A stretch of 21,373 nt of DNA from Larix sibirica (lineage: Eukaryota > Streptophyta > Pinopsida > Pinales > Pinaceae): contig NWUY0300009419.1 of NCBI GenBank assembly GCA_004151065.3, positions 1 through 21,373 of the forward strand. Reading direction: 5' to 3'. Positions 1-9,912 of this stretch are shown here, piece by piece; position 1 is the stretch's first letter, and every line of letters starts with the position of its first letter. The position numbers and the translations under genes were made by a program. Below the pieces are notes generated by a model. It searched no databases. It had not been told where the DNA came from and was given only the letters and a program-made list of their open reading frames with translations.

Positions 1-839
1 TAGTTTTTGCAAGGTTCTATAGTAGGACCATCATTTATATAATGGTAGGATGTTAGTAAATTATGGTATGGATAACATGTTAGCTTATGTATTTAGTAAT
101 GCATAATTACAATAATTGTTTTTCAAATTATTCTTGTTTATCCAATTACACCAATTATTTCATAACTCAACAATATAAGGGTTTTTACAAGGTCAAAATA
201 ATTATGATTGATACCTAGTAATAACGCTTCCTTTGAATTGAAAAGATATTAATAGTATCATAAGAATACTTAGACATTGTAATCTACTGCATACTTTAGA
301 ATTTACAGCTTGTAAACTAGTCAAGTTATCTCATATAGAAATTGAAAAAGGAACCATACCTGAAGCATTGAAATACTAGAGTTTTTACTTTTAGTGACGG
401 TTATTAAATACTCTTAAAACATCTGAATTGTCGCTTATCTCTTACCTACGAATCTACGCATGAAGGACGGGTACAAATGCTTTAGCTAACAAAGCTAAGT
501 AAGCCTCAAGGCACCTCATAGGACCCCTTTCATCACCATCTAGAAATTAAAAACTGTCAGTACCTTGTCAAGGAGAACTCCGTCTTAAAATGTTTTGAAA
601 TTTCAGTTATTGCAAACAAAAAAATATTCAGTGTCGTAATCATTTATATGAAAGTATGACGCGTCACTGTCATAAAGTATCTTTAGTTAAAAAGACTCAG
701 TAGTTAAGTTGATTTCTGCATTAATGACTTTGATATTTAATACTACCTTAATAAGCATTTATTACTTCCGCATTTGCAATTTAAACATTTAATGCTGATA
801 TAAAAAAAATTATTTTTATGAAATTATCAGGATGTTACA
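1..839. mobile_element. Partial LTR-like fragment interrupting a gypsy reverse transcriptase
   Basis: No coding potential was seen. The right edge reads GGATGTTACA (830-839). On the minus strand this is TGTAACATCC, the usual TG start of a gypsy LTR. The neighbouring RT frame is lost exactly at this edge, right after its conserved NAP-TF motif, so this is most simply the end of an LTR inserted into RT. The other end lies outside the window. A block at 474-532 is about 70% identical by eye to 21063-21122 in the same orientation, so the window holds two members of one repeat family. Small hairpins are present, for example CCTTG/CAAGG at 563-573. The element's own orientation cannot be decided. 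An internal deletion that happens to end in this motif is a weaker alternative. Confidence 0.55.
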
Positions 840-1260
840 TGAAGGTTGTTGGTGCATTTGTCAATCCAGAAGGTACCATTGTGAACTCATAATGACCATA
901 TCTTGTCCTGAATGTTGTCTTGCTAATATCTTCATTTTTAATTCTAACTTGGTGAGAACCTAATCTCAAATCTATATTTGAAAACACTTTGTCTCCTCTT
1001 AGCTGATCAAACAAGTCATCAATCCTTGGCAAGGGATACTTGCTTTGTTGAATTGTATATAGTCTATGCAGAGTCTTAGAGTTCCATCTTTTTTTTTTAC
1101 AAACAACACTATAGCTCCCCAAGGTGAAAGAGTGGGTCTTATGTAACCTTTCTTCACTAGCTCTTCCAATTGCATTTGTAGATCTTTTAACTCAAGAGTA
1201 CTCATTTTGTAGGGTGCCATAGATGAAGGAACTGCTCATGGTACTAAGTCAATAGTGAAG
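840..1260 (-). pseudogene. pol (RT): Ty3/gypsy reverse transcriptase, N-terminal half, truncated and frameshifted
   Basis: This is the start of a reverse transcriptase that once copied the element's RNA into DNA. From the start, visible motifs are a PYKM-type segment, [27 protein letters not shown], then in another frame [22 protein letters not shown] (motif A, its Asp kept), RTRYGHYEF and GLTNAP. The first part is open over 1220-999 and the second over 1122-835, so a frameshift lies at roughly 1030-1050. An in-frame stop sits just before the PYKM region, near 1237. The frame ends at 839/840, directly after the NAP motif. The YxDD catalytic pair, thumb and RNase H are therefore absent. The family assignment is secure, and the gene is certainly dead. 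Confidence 0.92.
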
Positions 1261-1388
1261 TCAATCTCTCTCTCAGGTGGCATTTCTGACAATTCTTGAA
1301 ATATATCTAAAAACTCTTGTAACACAGGGTAATCTTGCAATTTTGGCTCTCTTCCTTCTTTTGTTTCTTCCACATGGGTTGCATACAA

Positions 1389-1826
1389 CTAACAACCTTT
1401 CCTAAGACACTTATTTACTTGCAAAGCTGAGATCTTCCTCAAGGATATAGGTCTAGGTATACCTTTGATTGTCACTCGGTTTCCTCCTTTATCCAAACAT
1501 GTATAAGTTTTATTATGACAGTTAAGGATGGCATGATGTGCATCCAACCAATCCATGCCAACAAATATATCATAAGGACCTAGAGGTATGATGTTTAAAT
1601 CTGTAAAGGTTTTTAGACCATTCATTTCTAAAGGAAACTTCCTTATGGCTTCAGTGACTCTTCTCTTGGTACTGGTAGCTAACTGTACTAGGGTTGTCGT
1701 CTCAAGTTTACTTCTCTTTAAATAAAGTTTCTCAACTAAAACATGTGCAATGTAACTATTGCTAGCTCCATAATCAATCAAGATAGATATAGGTTTATTA
1801 GCAATTTTACTTGCTACCTCAAACAT
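1389..1826 (-). pseudogene. pol (PR): Ty3/gypsy aspartic protease domain with altered active site
   Basis: A 145-residue open stretch matches the retropepsin-like protease of plant gypsy elements, which cuts the Gag-Pol polyprotein. The active-site segment reads ILIDYGASNSYIA near residue 16, where the family has D-S/T-G-A. The Thr/Ser of the triad is replaced by Tyr, which should abolish activity. Near residue 89 the conserved tail motif GMDWLDAHHAILNC is intact and diagnostic of Ty3/gypsy. The Met at 1826 is only the first Met of a fragment, since the polyprotein reads through from gag. It lies between the zinc knuckle (upstream on this strand) and RT, as expected. About 130 bp of degraded linker separates it from the RT remnant. 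Confidence 0.9.
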
Positions 1827-1961
1827 TCGATACTGATGATCAACTTGCCTTCCATCTAGGGCTGCATAGATTCTCCGAACACTTCCACCAACATCTACAA
1901 TAGTGGAGGCTTCTTGAATGTTGTGAAGGTGGTTTTTGTTATTATTATTTTTCTTATGTGG

Positions 1962-2000
1962 ACACTGACTCGCATAGTGATTCTCCTTACAAATCCAACA
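1962..2000 (-). pseudogene. gag: Gag CCHC zinc knuckle with a one-residue deletion
   Basis: The minus-strand frame reads CWICKENHYASQC, followed by Pro-His-Lys. This is the nucleic-acid-binding knuckle at the end of gypsy Gag, but the spacing is C-x2-C-x3-H-x4-C. The family spacing is C-x2-C-x4-H-x4-C with Gly before His, so one codon, probably that Gly, is missing. It is followed by an Asn/Lys-rich run encoded by TTATTATTATTT-type sequence, then the protease. The longer frame at 1895-2107 is on the same strand in a different frame and has no motif. Confidence 0.8.
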
Positions 2001-2279
2001 TTCAATAGGTGGTATTTTATCTGATTGTTCTTCTCTTGGTTGTCCTTGCTGATATAATCTACTATTTCTGTGTGCTTGAGGTTGGAATCCCTTCTTTGTC
2101 TATTCATGCTTACCTCTTTTCTTATTTCTCTAGTTGTTATGTTCCTTGCTCTTATTTAGTCCATATAAGTGTTTTGCTTTTCAAATGACTTCTTTTAGAT
2201 TCTTTGGTCTATCATACTAGATTTTTTCACTATAAAATGATGGTATACCACTTAGGAACCTTTGAATCTTAACCTTCTC

Positions 2280-3019
2280 ATCTTTCACAAAATTTTCATG
2301 AGTCAGGAGTTATAGGAACCTTTTCTCACAATCCTCCATGGTCATTTTTCCTAACTTGAGTTCAAAGAATTCCTCCATATTCTTATCACAGTAGTGCTCT
2401 GAGAGGTACTCTTTTTGAAAGTATTTCTTGAACTTCCTCCAGGTGATTCTATCCTCATTAATGTCTTTCAACTTAACCAGGTGATCCCACCAAATGGATG
2501 CCCTACCTTGCAAGTGATAAATGGCTATTATTGCCTCCATGCTGGAGGTGTGCTGGTGTAGTTGAAAAAACTTCCTAAGTCCTAGCATCCAAGCTTCAGC
2601 TTCTTCTCCTTGTTTTATCTCTCCATCAAAGGTTGGGGGTTTAATTCTCCTTATTTATCCTATCAATTCATCTCGAGCAAAAATTCTCTGCTTAGACTTG
2701 ATGGAGATATTTATTGACTACTCCATGAACTGGTTGATGAATGTCTTCTTTTCTTTGCTACGGGGGGTGTATGATAATTTTATGAAGAAGGTCTCATCCT
2801 AGAGTATGATCTCCCATTACTTTTGTCATTTGACCTTTGGTTTGCTCTTAAATATTTTAGATCATTCATAATTTGTTCTTGGATGTGGAAAATCTTTTCA
2901 TTATCCTCTCTACATTTCTTTATTGAGTCTTCCAAGCTTAAAGGTTCACTACTTCCCTTGTCGCCAATTTTTATTTCTCCTCTAGGGTCATAAGGTATCT
3001 ATTCTTCTTCCATATCCAT
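2280..3019 (-). pseudogene. gag: Ty3/gypsy Gag (capsid) remnant
   Basis: This is the particle-forming Gag protein. The best part, 2650-2310, carries the retrotransposon gag core: PPTFDGEI, EAEAWMLGLRKFFQLH, AIYHLQGRASIWWDHL, then a TWRKFKKYFQ segment and EFFELKLGKMTMEDC. The likely N-terminus is the ATG at 3019, giving MDMEEE followed at once by a TAG stop. After this stop the frame stays open for about 75 residues (a Lys/Glu-rich stretch) to another stop at about 2780. Stops and at least one frame change break the gene. It starts about 430 bp inside the primer-binding site, a normal leader length. Confidence 0.87.
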
Positions 3020-3446
3020 CTACAATCTTCTTAATGTTTTCTGATATCCGATTACTACTATTGAACTTGTATTTGCTAAATATTCACTGGTTTGATAAAG
3101 GTTAAAATTTCATTTCAATGACCATACTGCTTGCTCATTCATCTACTGGATCTGCAATGTGTTCACTACCAATTTGTTAGCAAAATTATATAATCAAGAC
3201 TTCTTCGAACAATAAGCTAACTCTTCTAACTGAACATTGGCAATAGAAGTAGGATAGAAGGATCCTTTGAGGATCTTCTCCTTACTTGTTGGACATTGAG
3301 TCCATAGGCCATTCCAATCTTATATTAAATTAGCACATTCATCAACAACATTGAGGTGTAAGATAAGTATATTTAGGGTACAACAGTTATGACACACACA
3401 AATATGAAACTGTAGAGGACCCAACAGCGATAGTGTTGGAACAAAT
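3020..3446 (-). other. Retrotransposon 5' leader between primer-binding site and gag
   Basis: This is the untranslated stretch between the PBS (3447) and the likely gag start (3019) of the gypsy element. The 78-residue frame that runs over the LTR boundary (3373-3609, minus) has no recognised motif and is probably chance. Confidence 0.5.
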
Positions 3447-3459
3447 GGCTCTGATACCA
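3447..3459 (-). promoter_or_regulatory. tRNA-Met primer-binding site
   Basis: The minus strand reads TGGTATCAGAGCC, an exact match to the sequence complementary to the 3' end of plant initiator tRNA-Met. It primes minus-strand DNA synthesis in most plant LTR elements. It lies two bases inside the LTR edge at 3462, so it fixes both the element's orientation and this LTR boundary. Confidence 0.95.
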
Positions 3460-3479
3460 CTTGTAATGTCCCAAAAATA

Positions 3480-5725
3480 CAAGGCCCCATGATCTTAAGA
3501 AAACCGAGGCCTTGTAAATTAAATGCACAACATAATTCTTTAAAAAAAATGCACTTAGAGTTTTAGCGGAACAGGTACATGTAAAGTAATAATCGAATCC
3601 TATTAACATCTAAACTTCATCTATTGGATCATAAACCTTTCGTCCAACTTTAAACTCAGAAAGTCATTTAGATTCAACAACTAAACAAGCATTCTACAAC
3701 CTTTCTCACTATGACTAGTTTCAGTAAACTTAAGCAATTATCGAAGTACAAGTCTTGGCCTATTAATACAACATAAGAAAAAACATATGGGGTTGATATC
3801 TAAGGCTTCATATCAGATTAGATATGTCTTGTTAACATAATAAAACATTCATTCACTACATCTAGCACATCTTGAAGAAAAGAGACTTTTCAACTATGTT
3901 TCATTCTTTCAATCAGATCAAGAATTTAGCAGATGATTAGTGACTCATTATTTAAGATTTCTAATAGTCATTTGCTTTGACATATTAGACCTTATCATAT
4001 CTAAAGGTCTGATAAGAATCAGATTTACAACTATCTATATTCTTCCCAAAAAATTAGAATTTAACTAAATTAAATTCTACTTTCAAAGAAAACTGTAAAT
4101 CAAATAAGTGTACTGTCAAGGGCGTGGATTGACCTGCAAGGATGATATCCTATCAACAAATGTAATACAGATTCAAAGGCTTAATTTAACTTGAACAAAA
4201 ATCAGATCCATAAGTTTTCCTAATTCTTTGTCTAAATAGAAATATGTTGTCATAAAGAAAAAAAAAATTATAAACTCTCATGCTCAATGTCAAATCCAGC
4301 TACGCCTTTCGCTACCTATTGAAGTCAGTCTAACCTCAGGCCGGGTGTCTAGCTAGTTTACTGAGCTCCTCACATAATTGTTTACTTTTTTAATGAAATC
4401 AGAATTAATATGTGTTATATATGACTTAAAACATAGATTCTTTTAGGGTGAAAATCTTCCAATTTTTTGCCCTCTTATCCATGAATCTGAATAGTAGGTT
4501 CTCATATTTAGTTTGTTATGCAAGTTATGAATAAAAATTAGTTTTATACTGTACATCACATACTCATATAAATCATATTTAATAAAAGGTTTCTTAGACA
4601 AAATGCAAAGATTGAGCCATTCCATTAATATTTAACAAGTTTGGAGTCTCCAAGATTTATTAAAGAGAATAACACACTAGATCTAGAGATTTCCATTAGA
4701 AATCATAAATAATAGCCTCTAGAGCTCGAATCCATCATGACAGAGAATTTATTACATAAATATTTACTTATGTTGACAAGAAGAGCAACTGAATCGACCG
4801 AGTAACGTTCCACCTAGCCATTAGAACTGTCAAGCCAAATCTTACTTTGATAGTCCACCCCCAAGCTGAGGCCATGAATTCCATAGGCAGACACTCGAAT
4901 CCCTTCCCAAACTCCTCCTCCAATATGATATGTTCACAATGAATACCCCAGCATTCTACTTTCCTGTCCGTTTTTGCAATGCCTATGGGAATATGGCCTA
5001 ACTCGCCATACCCATTTCCTGGCTTCCCGTGCAAGAAAACCTAGGCTAGTAGGGCCAAAAGAAGGGGAGAAGAAGCATGAATAATCCATACTAACTATCT
5101 GGATGGAGGAGCAAAAATAGAGAAGATAGGACTTGCAATCAAACACTCAATCTTCAACCCTACTAAGAAAACCCTCAACCCTCCCTTGGAGCACTCAGAG
5201 CAAAAAATGATGCATCAACACTTGTGAATAATCCTCAAATGGTGAAATCAAGGCTTAAGTATGAAAGAGTTGGAATTCCAATCACTCAAGCTAACCAGGG
5301 TCAGAGAGAGGGGTTAAACTCATTCACAAGAAGGCAATTTGAATTCTAGAGAGAGGGACAAGTGGCCAACTCGAATTCATGAAGGGGTAAGTGGGCCAAC
5401 TCGAATTCGTGAAGGGGGACAATTACTAAAGGAGTCACTCATTTCATAATAGCAAAAGCCAGCAACTGCAAAAATCATGGAGGAGAAAATCAAGGGCAGA
5501 AAAAAAAAATCAGGGAAAGAGCCAAAAAAGTAGGGAGGGCGCACTTGCTCAATAAAGGAGGCAGAAAAATCATGATAAAAGCCAGAAATTTAAAATTAAA
5601 AAAAAATAAAAAAAACTAGGAGGGTGCACTTGCTCAATAAAGCTAGAAGAATTAGGGTGTAAGCATAAATCAAGGATCCAATCCCCATAAATTAGGAAGA
5701 AGATATTCTTAGCTCATATTTATCC
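3480..5725. repeat. Direct repeat copy 1 (2246 bp) inside the LTR
   Basis: Positions 3480-5725 repeat at 5727-7972 with a constant offset of 2247. Every stretch I compared is identical, except 5701 (a, versus g at 7948) and 5717 (t, versus a at 7964), both within 25 bases of the N at 5726. The repeat starts on a hairpin arm, CAAGGCC (3480-3486) pairing with GGCCTTG (3508-3514). It is best read as an assembly artefact. Confidence 0.95.
5364..5645. repeat. Short tandem repeats within the LTR (also at 7611-7892)
   Basis: Two adjacent roughly 30-bp units share a CCAACTCGAATTC core (about 5373 and 5398). Further on, a block containing CACTTGCTCAATAAAG occurs twice about 80 bp apart, with A-rich tracts between. 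The same features recur 2247 bp later in copy 2. Confidence 0.7.
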
Positions 5726-5726
5726 N
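5726..5726. other. Single undetermined base (N) at the repeat junction
   Basis: One N joins the end of copy 1 to the start of copy 2. A one-base gap exactly at a near-perfect 2.2-kb repeat boundary suggests a merged or overlapping-contig join, not a natural tandem duplication. Confidence 0.9.
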
Positions 5727-7972
5727 CAAGGCCCCATGATCTTAAGAAAACCGAGGCCTTGTAAATTAAATGCACAACATAATTCTTTAAAAAAAATGCA
5801 CTTAGAGTTTTAGCGGAACAGGTACATGTAAAGTAATAATCGAATCCTATTAACATCTAAACTTCATCTATTGGATCATAAACCTTTCGTCCAACTTTAA
5901 ACTCAGAAAGTCATTTAGATTCAACAACTAAACAAGCATTCTACAACCTTTCTCACTATGACTAGTTTCAGTAAACTTAAGCAATTATCGAAGTACAAGT
6001 CTTGGCCTATTAATACAACATAAGAAAAAACATATGGGGTTGATATCTAAGGCTTCATATCAGATTAGATATGTCTTGTTAACATAATAAAACATTCATT
6101 CACTACATCTAGCACATCTTGAAGAAAAGAGACTTTTCAACTATGTTTCATTCTTTCAATCAGATCAAGAATTTAGCAGATGATTAGTGACTCATTATTT
6201 AAGATTTCTAATAGTCATTTGCTTTGACATATTAGACCTTATCATATCTAAAGGTCTGATAAGAATCAGATTTACAACTATCTATATTCTTCCCAAAAAA
6301 TTAGAATTTAACTAAATTAAATTCTACTTTCAAAGAAAACTGTAAATCAAATAAGTGTACTGTCAAGGGCGTGGATTGACCTGCAAGGATGATATCCTAT
6401 CAACAAATGTAATACAGATTCAAAGGCTTAATTTAACTTGAACAAAAATCAGATCCATAAGTTTTCCTAATTCTTTGTCTAAATAGAAATATGTTGTCAT
6501 AAAGAAAAAAAAAATTATAAACTCTCATGCTCAATGTCAAATCCAGCTACGCCTTTCGCTACCTATTGAAGTCAGTCTAACCTCAGGCCGGGTGTCTAGC
6601 TAGTTTACTGAGCTCCTCACATAATTGTTTACTTTTTTAATGAAATCAGAATTAATATGTGTTATATATGACTTAAAACATAGATTCTTTTAGGGTGAAA
6701 ATCTTCCAATTTTTTGCCCTCTTATCCATGAATCTGAATAGTAGGTTCTCATATTTAGTTTGTTATGCAAGTTATGAATAAAAATTAGTTTTATACTGTA
6801 CATCACATACTCATATAAATCATATTTAATAAAAGGTTTCTTAGACAAAATGCAAAGATTGAGCCATTCCATTAATATTTAACAAGTTTGGAGTCTCCAA
6901 GATTTATTAAAGAGAATAACACACTAGATCTAGAGATTTCCATTAGAAATCATAAATAATAGCCTCTAGAGCTCGAATCCATCATGACAGAGAATTTATT
7001 ACATAAATATTTACTTATGTTGACAAGAAGAGCAACTGAATCGACCGAGTAACGTTCCACCTAGCCATTAGAACTGTCAAGCCAAATCTTACTTTGATAG
7101 TCCACCCCCAAGCTGAGGCCATGAATTCCATAGGCAGACACTCGAATCCCTTCCCAAACTCCTCCTCCAATATGATATGTTCACAATGAATACCCCAGCA
7201 TTCTACTTTCCTGTCCGTTTTTGCAATGCCTATGGGAATATGGCCTAACTCGCCATACCCATTTCCTGGCTTCCCGTGCAAGAAAACCTAGGCTAGTAGG
7301 GCCAAAAGAAGGGGAGAAGAAGCATGAATAATCCATACTAACTATCTGGATGGAGGAGCAAAAATAGAGAAGATAGGACTTGCAATCAAACACTCAATCT
7401 TCAACCCTACTAAGAAAACCCTCAACCCTCCCTTGGAGCACTCAGAGCAAAAAATGATGCATCAACACTTGTGAATAATCCTCAAATGGTGAAATCAAGG
7501 CTTAAGTATGAAAGAGTTGGAATTCCAATCACTCAAGCTAACCAGGGTCAGAGAGAGGGGTTAAACTCATTCACAAGAAGGCAATTTGAATTCTAGAGAG
7601 AGGGACAAGTGGCCAACTCGAATTCATGAAGGGGTAAGTGGGCCAACTCGAATTCGTGAAGGGGGACAATTACTAAAGGAGTCACTCATTTCATAATAGC
7701 AAAAGCCAGCAACTGCAAAAATCATGGAGGAGAAAATCAAGGGCAGAAAAAAAAAATCAGGGAAAGAGCCAAAAAAGTAGGGAGGGCGCACTTGCTCAAT
7801 AAAGGAGGCAGAAAAATCATGATAAAAGCCAGAAATTTAAAATTAAAAAAAAATAAAAAAAACTAGGAGGGTGCACTTGCTCAATAAAGCTAGAAGAATT
7901 AGGGTGTAAGCATAAATCAAGGATCCAATCCCCATAAATTAGGAAGAGGATATTCTTAGCTCAAATTTATCC
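5727..7972. repeat. Direct repeat copy 2 (2246 bp) inside the LTR
   Basis: This copy matches 3480-5725 and continues without a break into unique LTR sequence (CCATAATAACCC and onward), so it is probably the copy with the correct right flank. Copy 1 keeps the correct left flank. Confidence 0.95.
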
Positions 7973-8378
7973 ATAATAACCCAGAAATAAAATTAACAAT
8001 AAAAATATTCATGTATCATGTCTAGCAAACACTAGGAGAGGGAATAATACTTAGATACTTAGGAAAAATAACATTTTGTCACCCACAAAACTCCAAGGGG
8101 TCCTTCTAACAATGAAGTAGGTCTAGTAGTATCCCCACGTACCAAAATAGATATAATTAGGGTCCGCTGAGTAGTGTTAGGGTGAGCATCAACTCCTAAC
8201 CCCCAACCCCCTCACCTGTGGAACCATGGCCCCCGATGCTCCTTTAGTTGCCTCTGCCTATCCAGTTTATTTATTTAATTAATAAAATAATAATAATAAT
8301 GTCCAAATTAAGGTCCCGACACCTAGTGCCTTAATGTTTAAATCATATGTCCAGGGGCTTAACACTCGGGGTGTTACA

Positions 8379-8577
8379 CAATGTATGCAATACAAGTGGG
8401 TTGTAGGGAAAATGTCTGTAATAGTTGCATCCTCATTACTTTTTATACTCCAAAAATGACGAGGATGGAGATATTACATAAAAAATGAGTATGTGTGATC
8501 CAAATGGGCATAGAAAATCATATAAAAAATGGTCTTGATATTGGTAATTTTTTGGTCTTGACTTTCTGACACAAGTT
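8379..8577. other. Spacer between the gypsy LTR and the inverted-repeat arm; nothing recognised
   Basis: This is AT-rich sequence with no reading frame or motif I recognise. It begins with the possible target-site copy CAATG. It may be the old host sequence into which the gypsy element inserted, or the upstream part of the next LTR-like unit. Confidence 0.4.
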
Positions 8578-8954
8578 TTGGGGTCCCGTCATTTGTTCTT
8601 GGGGATGGTTACTTAATATGATCCCACAAGGGCCATATATGGTGTTAAATGTATATGTAATGGGGTAATTGTGTATGTAATAAGGGTCGACCTAATAAAG
8701 GGCACACATGTGCAATGAGTGAATAAATATATATAGAGGTCATGGTTTCACTATGAAGATGAACATATGATTTGGATATATGAATGTGCTAGGGTATTTG
8801 GAGGAGGTTTTCTTGTTCTTCAAGGAGATATTGTGTAACTCATATCTCTTATATGTTTTGGAGTTGTGCTCTATGCTCACATATTACGTACATTGTGTGT
8901 ACTATGTTTTATCGTGATATTTCAAGGGTTTGGTACATAACATTTGGTATACAG
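8578..8954 (+). repeat. LTR/promoter-like repeat, left arm of a long inverted pair
   Basis: This stretch is the reverse complement of 12487-12831, roughly 75-80% identical by eye with small indels. It starts near TTGGGGTCCC, holds a TATA-like TATATATA (8728-8735), and ends ACATAACA (to 8942), followed by TTTGGTATACAG (8943-8954). An ACA end followed by a degenerate tRNA-Met primer site is how many plant LTRs end, so I read it as the 3' part of an LTR plus PBS. A viral promoter/leader unit would look much the same. It leads directly into the pararetrovirus-like frame starting near 9026. Confidence 0.65.
8943..8954 (+). promoter_or_regulatory. Degenerate tRNA-Met primer-binding site
   Basis: TTTGGTATACAG resembles the TTTGGTATCAGAG arrangement right after plant LTR ends. 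The first seven or eight bases match, then it diverges. A second GGTACC-type near match follows at about 8965-8971. Confidence 0.45.
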
Positions 8955-9025
8955 TTTAATTTAATGGTACCACACTAGAGGCCAAGCTATAAATAAAGGT
9001 AAAGGCTATCATAAAAACAAGGCAA

Positions 9026-9780
9026 TTGTTCCATCCATCCCTCCACTATTTCATTTGGTAGACCCTAGTCCCATCACAAATTTCAATTGCAAAAATCCTT
9101 ATGAAGTTGCTAAAGTGTTACATCAACGGAGTGATTAGACTAAAATAGAGAAGTCTCTACACATAGATGTATCATGGAGAGAGCTAACATTAAGACTTGT
9201 AGGAGCATTTACGAGCTTTCTTATACTTTGGTGCGAACAAGTGTTAGAAGAAGAAAACATAGAAATATTAAATGTTGAAAGTCTCGTAGATGCTTTGATG
9301 GTAGTAGTCACACATGAGTTATAAGGTGCTACTCCTATATATGGAGGTCATTATGGTAATTTTTATATGTCCCAACATCTATGTAATATAGATAACTTGC
9401 AGCATTTAAGTGCAATGTCCAGGATTAATTGTATAAAACCAAAGATCATAATAATGTAACATATTTGTTACATTATATTTATATGATGCCCAATGTGTGC
9501 CTAGTAAAATACTAGATATAGTCAATGAAAGGTTTTTTTACTGAGAATACAAACATTGGAAAATTTTCTCTAACACGTGTTCATGAGCAAATTGTGAAAA
9601 CAGTACAAAAAAAATGTCTCAAGAATAAAATTTTAAGTCTTTGGAAACTACAGTTGTATATTGCTAGTGACTTTTATAATACTTTTGCATAAACATATGA
9701 TTTTGGTTGCAGGTAGAAGAAGAAGAGATTTCCTAAGAAAAATTCCACTCATGACTACAAATGTCATTGCAATAAATGTC
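9026..9780 (+). pseudogene. Capsid-like region of an endogenous pararetrovirus (Caulimoviridae-like)
   Basis: One frame stays readable from about 9026 to 9420 with only two stops (near 9136 and 9322), far fewer than chance. It encodes segments such as ELTLRLVGAF, SLVDALMVVV and GGHYGNFYMSQHLCNI. A second readable part, about 9540-9715, has GKFSLTRVHEQIV, a Lys/Cys-rich stretch, and then a basic KKKRFPKK patch leading into a Cys cluster. A helical core, then a basic stretch, then Cys-rich zinc motifs is the layout of caulimovirid capsid proteins, which package and bind the viral genome. The evidence is layout and motif, not alignment; a divergent LTR-element Gag is the alternative. Stops and frame changes make it non-functional. 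Confidence 0.5.
9451..9476. repeat. Perfect 11-bp inverted repeat
   Basis: ATAATGTAACA (9451-9461) and TGTTACATTAT (9466-9476) are exact reverse complements around a 4-base loop, TATT. The hairpin falls in the gap between the two readable capsid-like stretches, so it may mark a small insertion or rearrangement. Confidence 0.85.
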
Positions 9781-9912
9781 ATCAATGGTAACCTTGGAAA
9801 AAAATGAGCCAAATATATCTGTGAAAGGCTTATTTTAAGAAGATGAAATCTCCAATAAGCAAATCTAAAGTGCTCATTTTGCCACCAAAAAGGCCATTGG
9901 GAAAACAAATGT
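9762..9912 (+). pseudogene. Double zinc-knuckle region of the pararetrovirus-like polyprotein
   Basis: The second knuckle is intact: CSFCHQKGHWENKC at 9871-9912, exactly C-x2-C-x4-H-x4-C, followed by Pro-Asn-Cys. About 110 bp upstream is an earlier Cys cluster, CHCNKCHQW (9762-9788), the start of a first knuckle that loses its frame and meets a stop before its last Cys. Such fingers bind nucleic acid at the end of capsid or Gag proteins. A Cys-x-Cys-x2-Cys start after a Lys-rich stretch is typical of caulimovirid capsids and favours that family over ordinary gypsy Gag. Confidence 0.75.

Larger units (their letters stand above)
840..8378 (-). mobile_element. 5' half of a Ty3/gypsy LTR retrotransposon, probably Tekay/Del-like chromovirus
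   Basis: Read on the minus strand, the order is LTR, tRNA-Met primer-binding site, gag, CCHC knuckle, aspartic protease, RT. This is the order of Ty3/gypsy elements. The protease and RT motifs resemble the chromovirus/Del group, and the long LTR with TGTAACA-type ends also fits Tekay/Del; that subgroup is an inference because the integrase and chromodomain are missing. The element stops within RT at 840, so RNase H, integrase and the 3' LTR are absent from the window. Several stops and at least one frameshift make it non-functional. The 7.5-kb span includes a suspected 2.25-kb assembly duplication in the LTR. CAATG (8379-8383) is where a 5-bp target duplication would lie, but its partner is not visible. 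Confidence 0.85.
3462..8378 (-). repeat. 5' LTR of the gypsy element, inflated by a duplicated segment
   Basis: On the plus strand it starts TGTAATGTCCC (3462) and ends GGGTGTTACA (8378), giving TG...CA ends with a short TGTAA/TTACA terminal inverted repeat. The inner edge is set by the PBS. The span is 4917 bp, but a 2247-bp direct repeat split by one N accounts for nearly half, so the true LTR is probably about 2670 bp. Long LTRs are known in Tekay/Del elements. It contains a TAA-type microsatellite (8267-8300), a purine-rich A-tract section and short tandem repeats. The frames inside (60, 70 and 88 codons, each present twice) have no recognised motif and are treated as chance. Confidence 0.85.

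Noticed and set aside
3447-3459. Possible tRNA-derived SINE because of the tRNA-Met match.
   Set aside because: The match is the complement of the tRNA 3' end next to an LTR edge, so it is a primer-binding site, not a tRNA-like head.
4443-5146. Frames of 60, 88 and 70 codons on the minus strand, repeated exactly at 6690-7393, which could look like a conserved gene pair.
   Set aside because: They lie inside the LTR, have no motifs, and their perfect repetition is explained by the suspected assembly duplication, not by selection.
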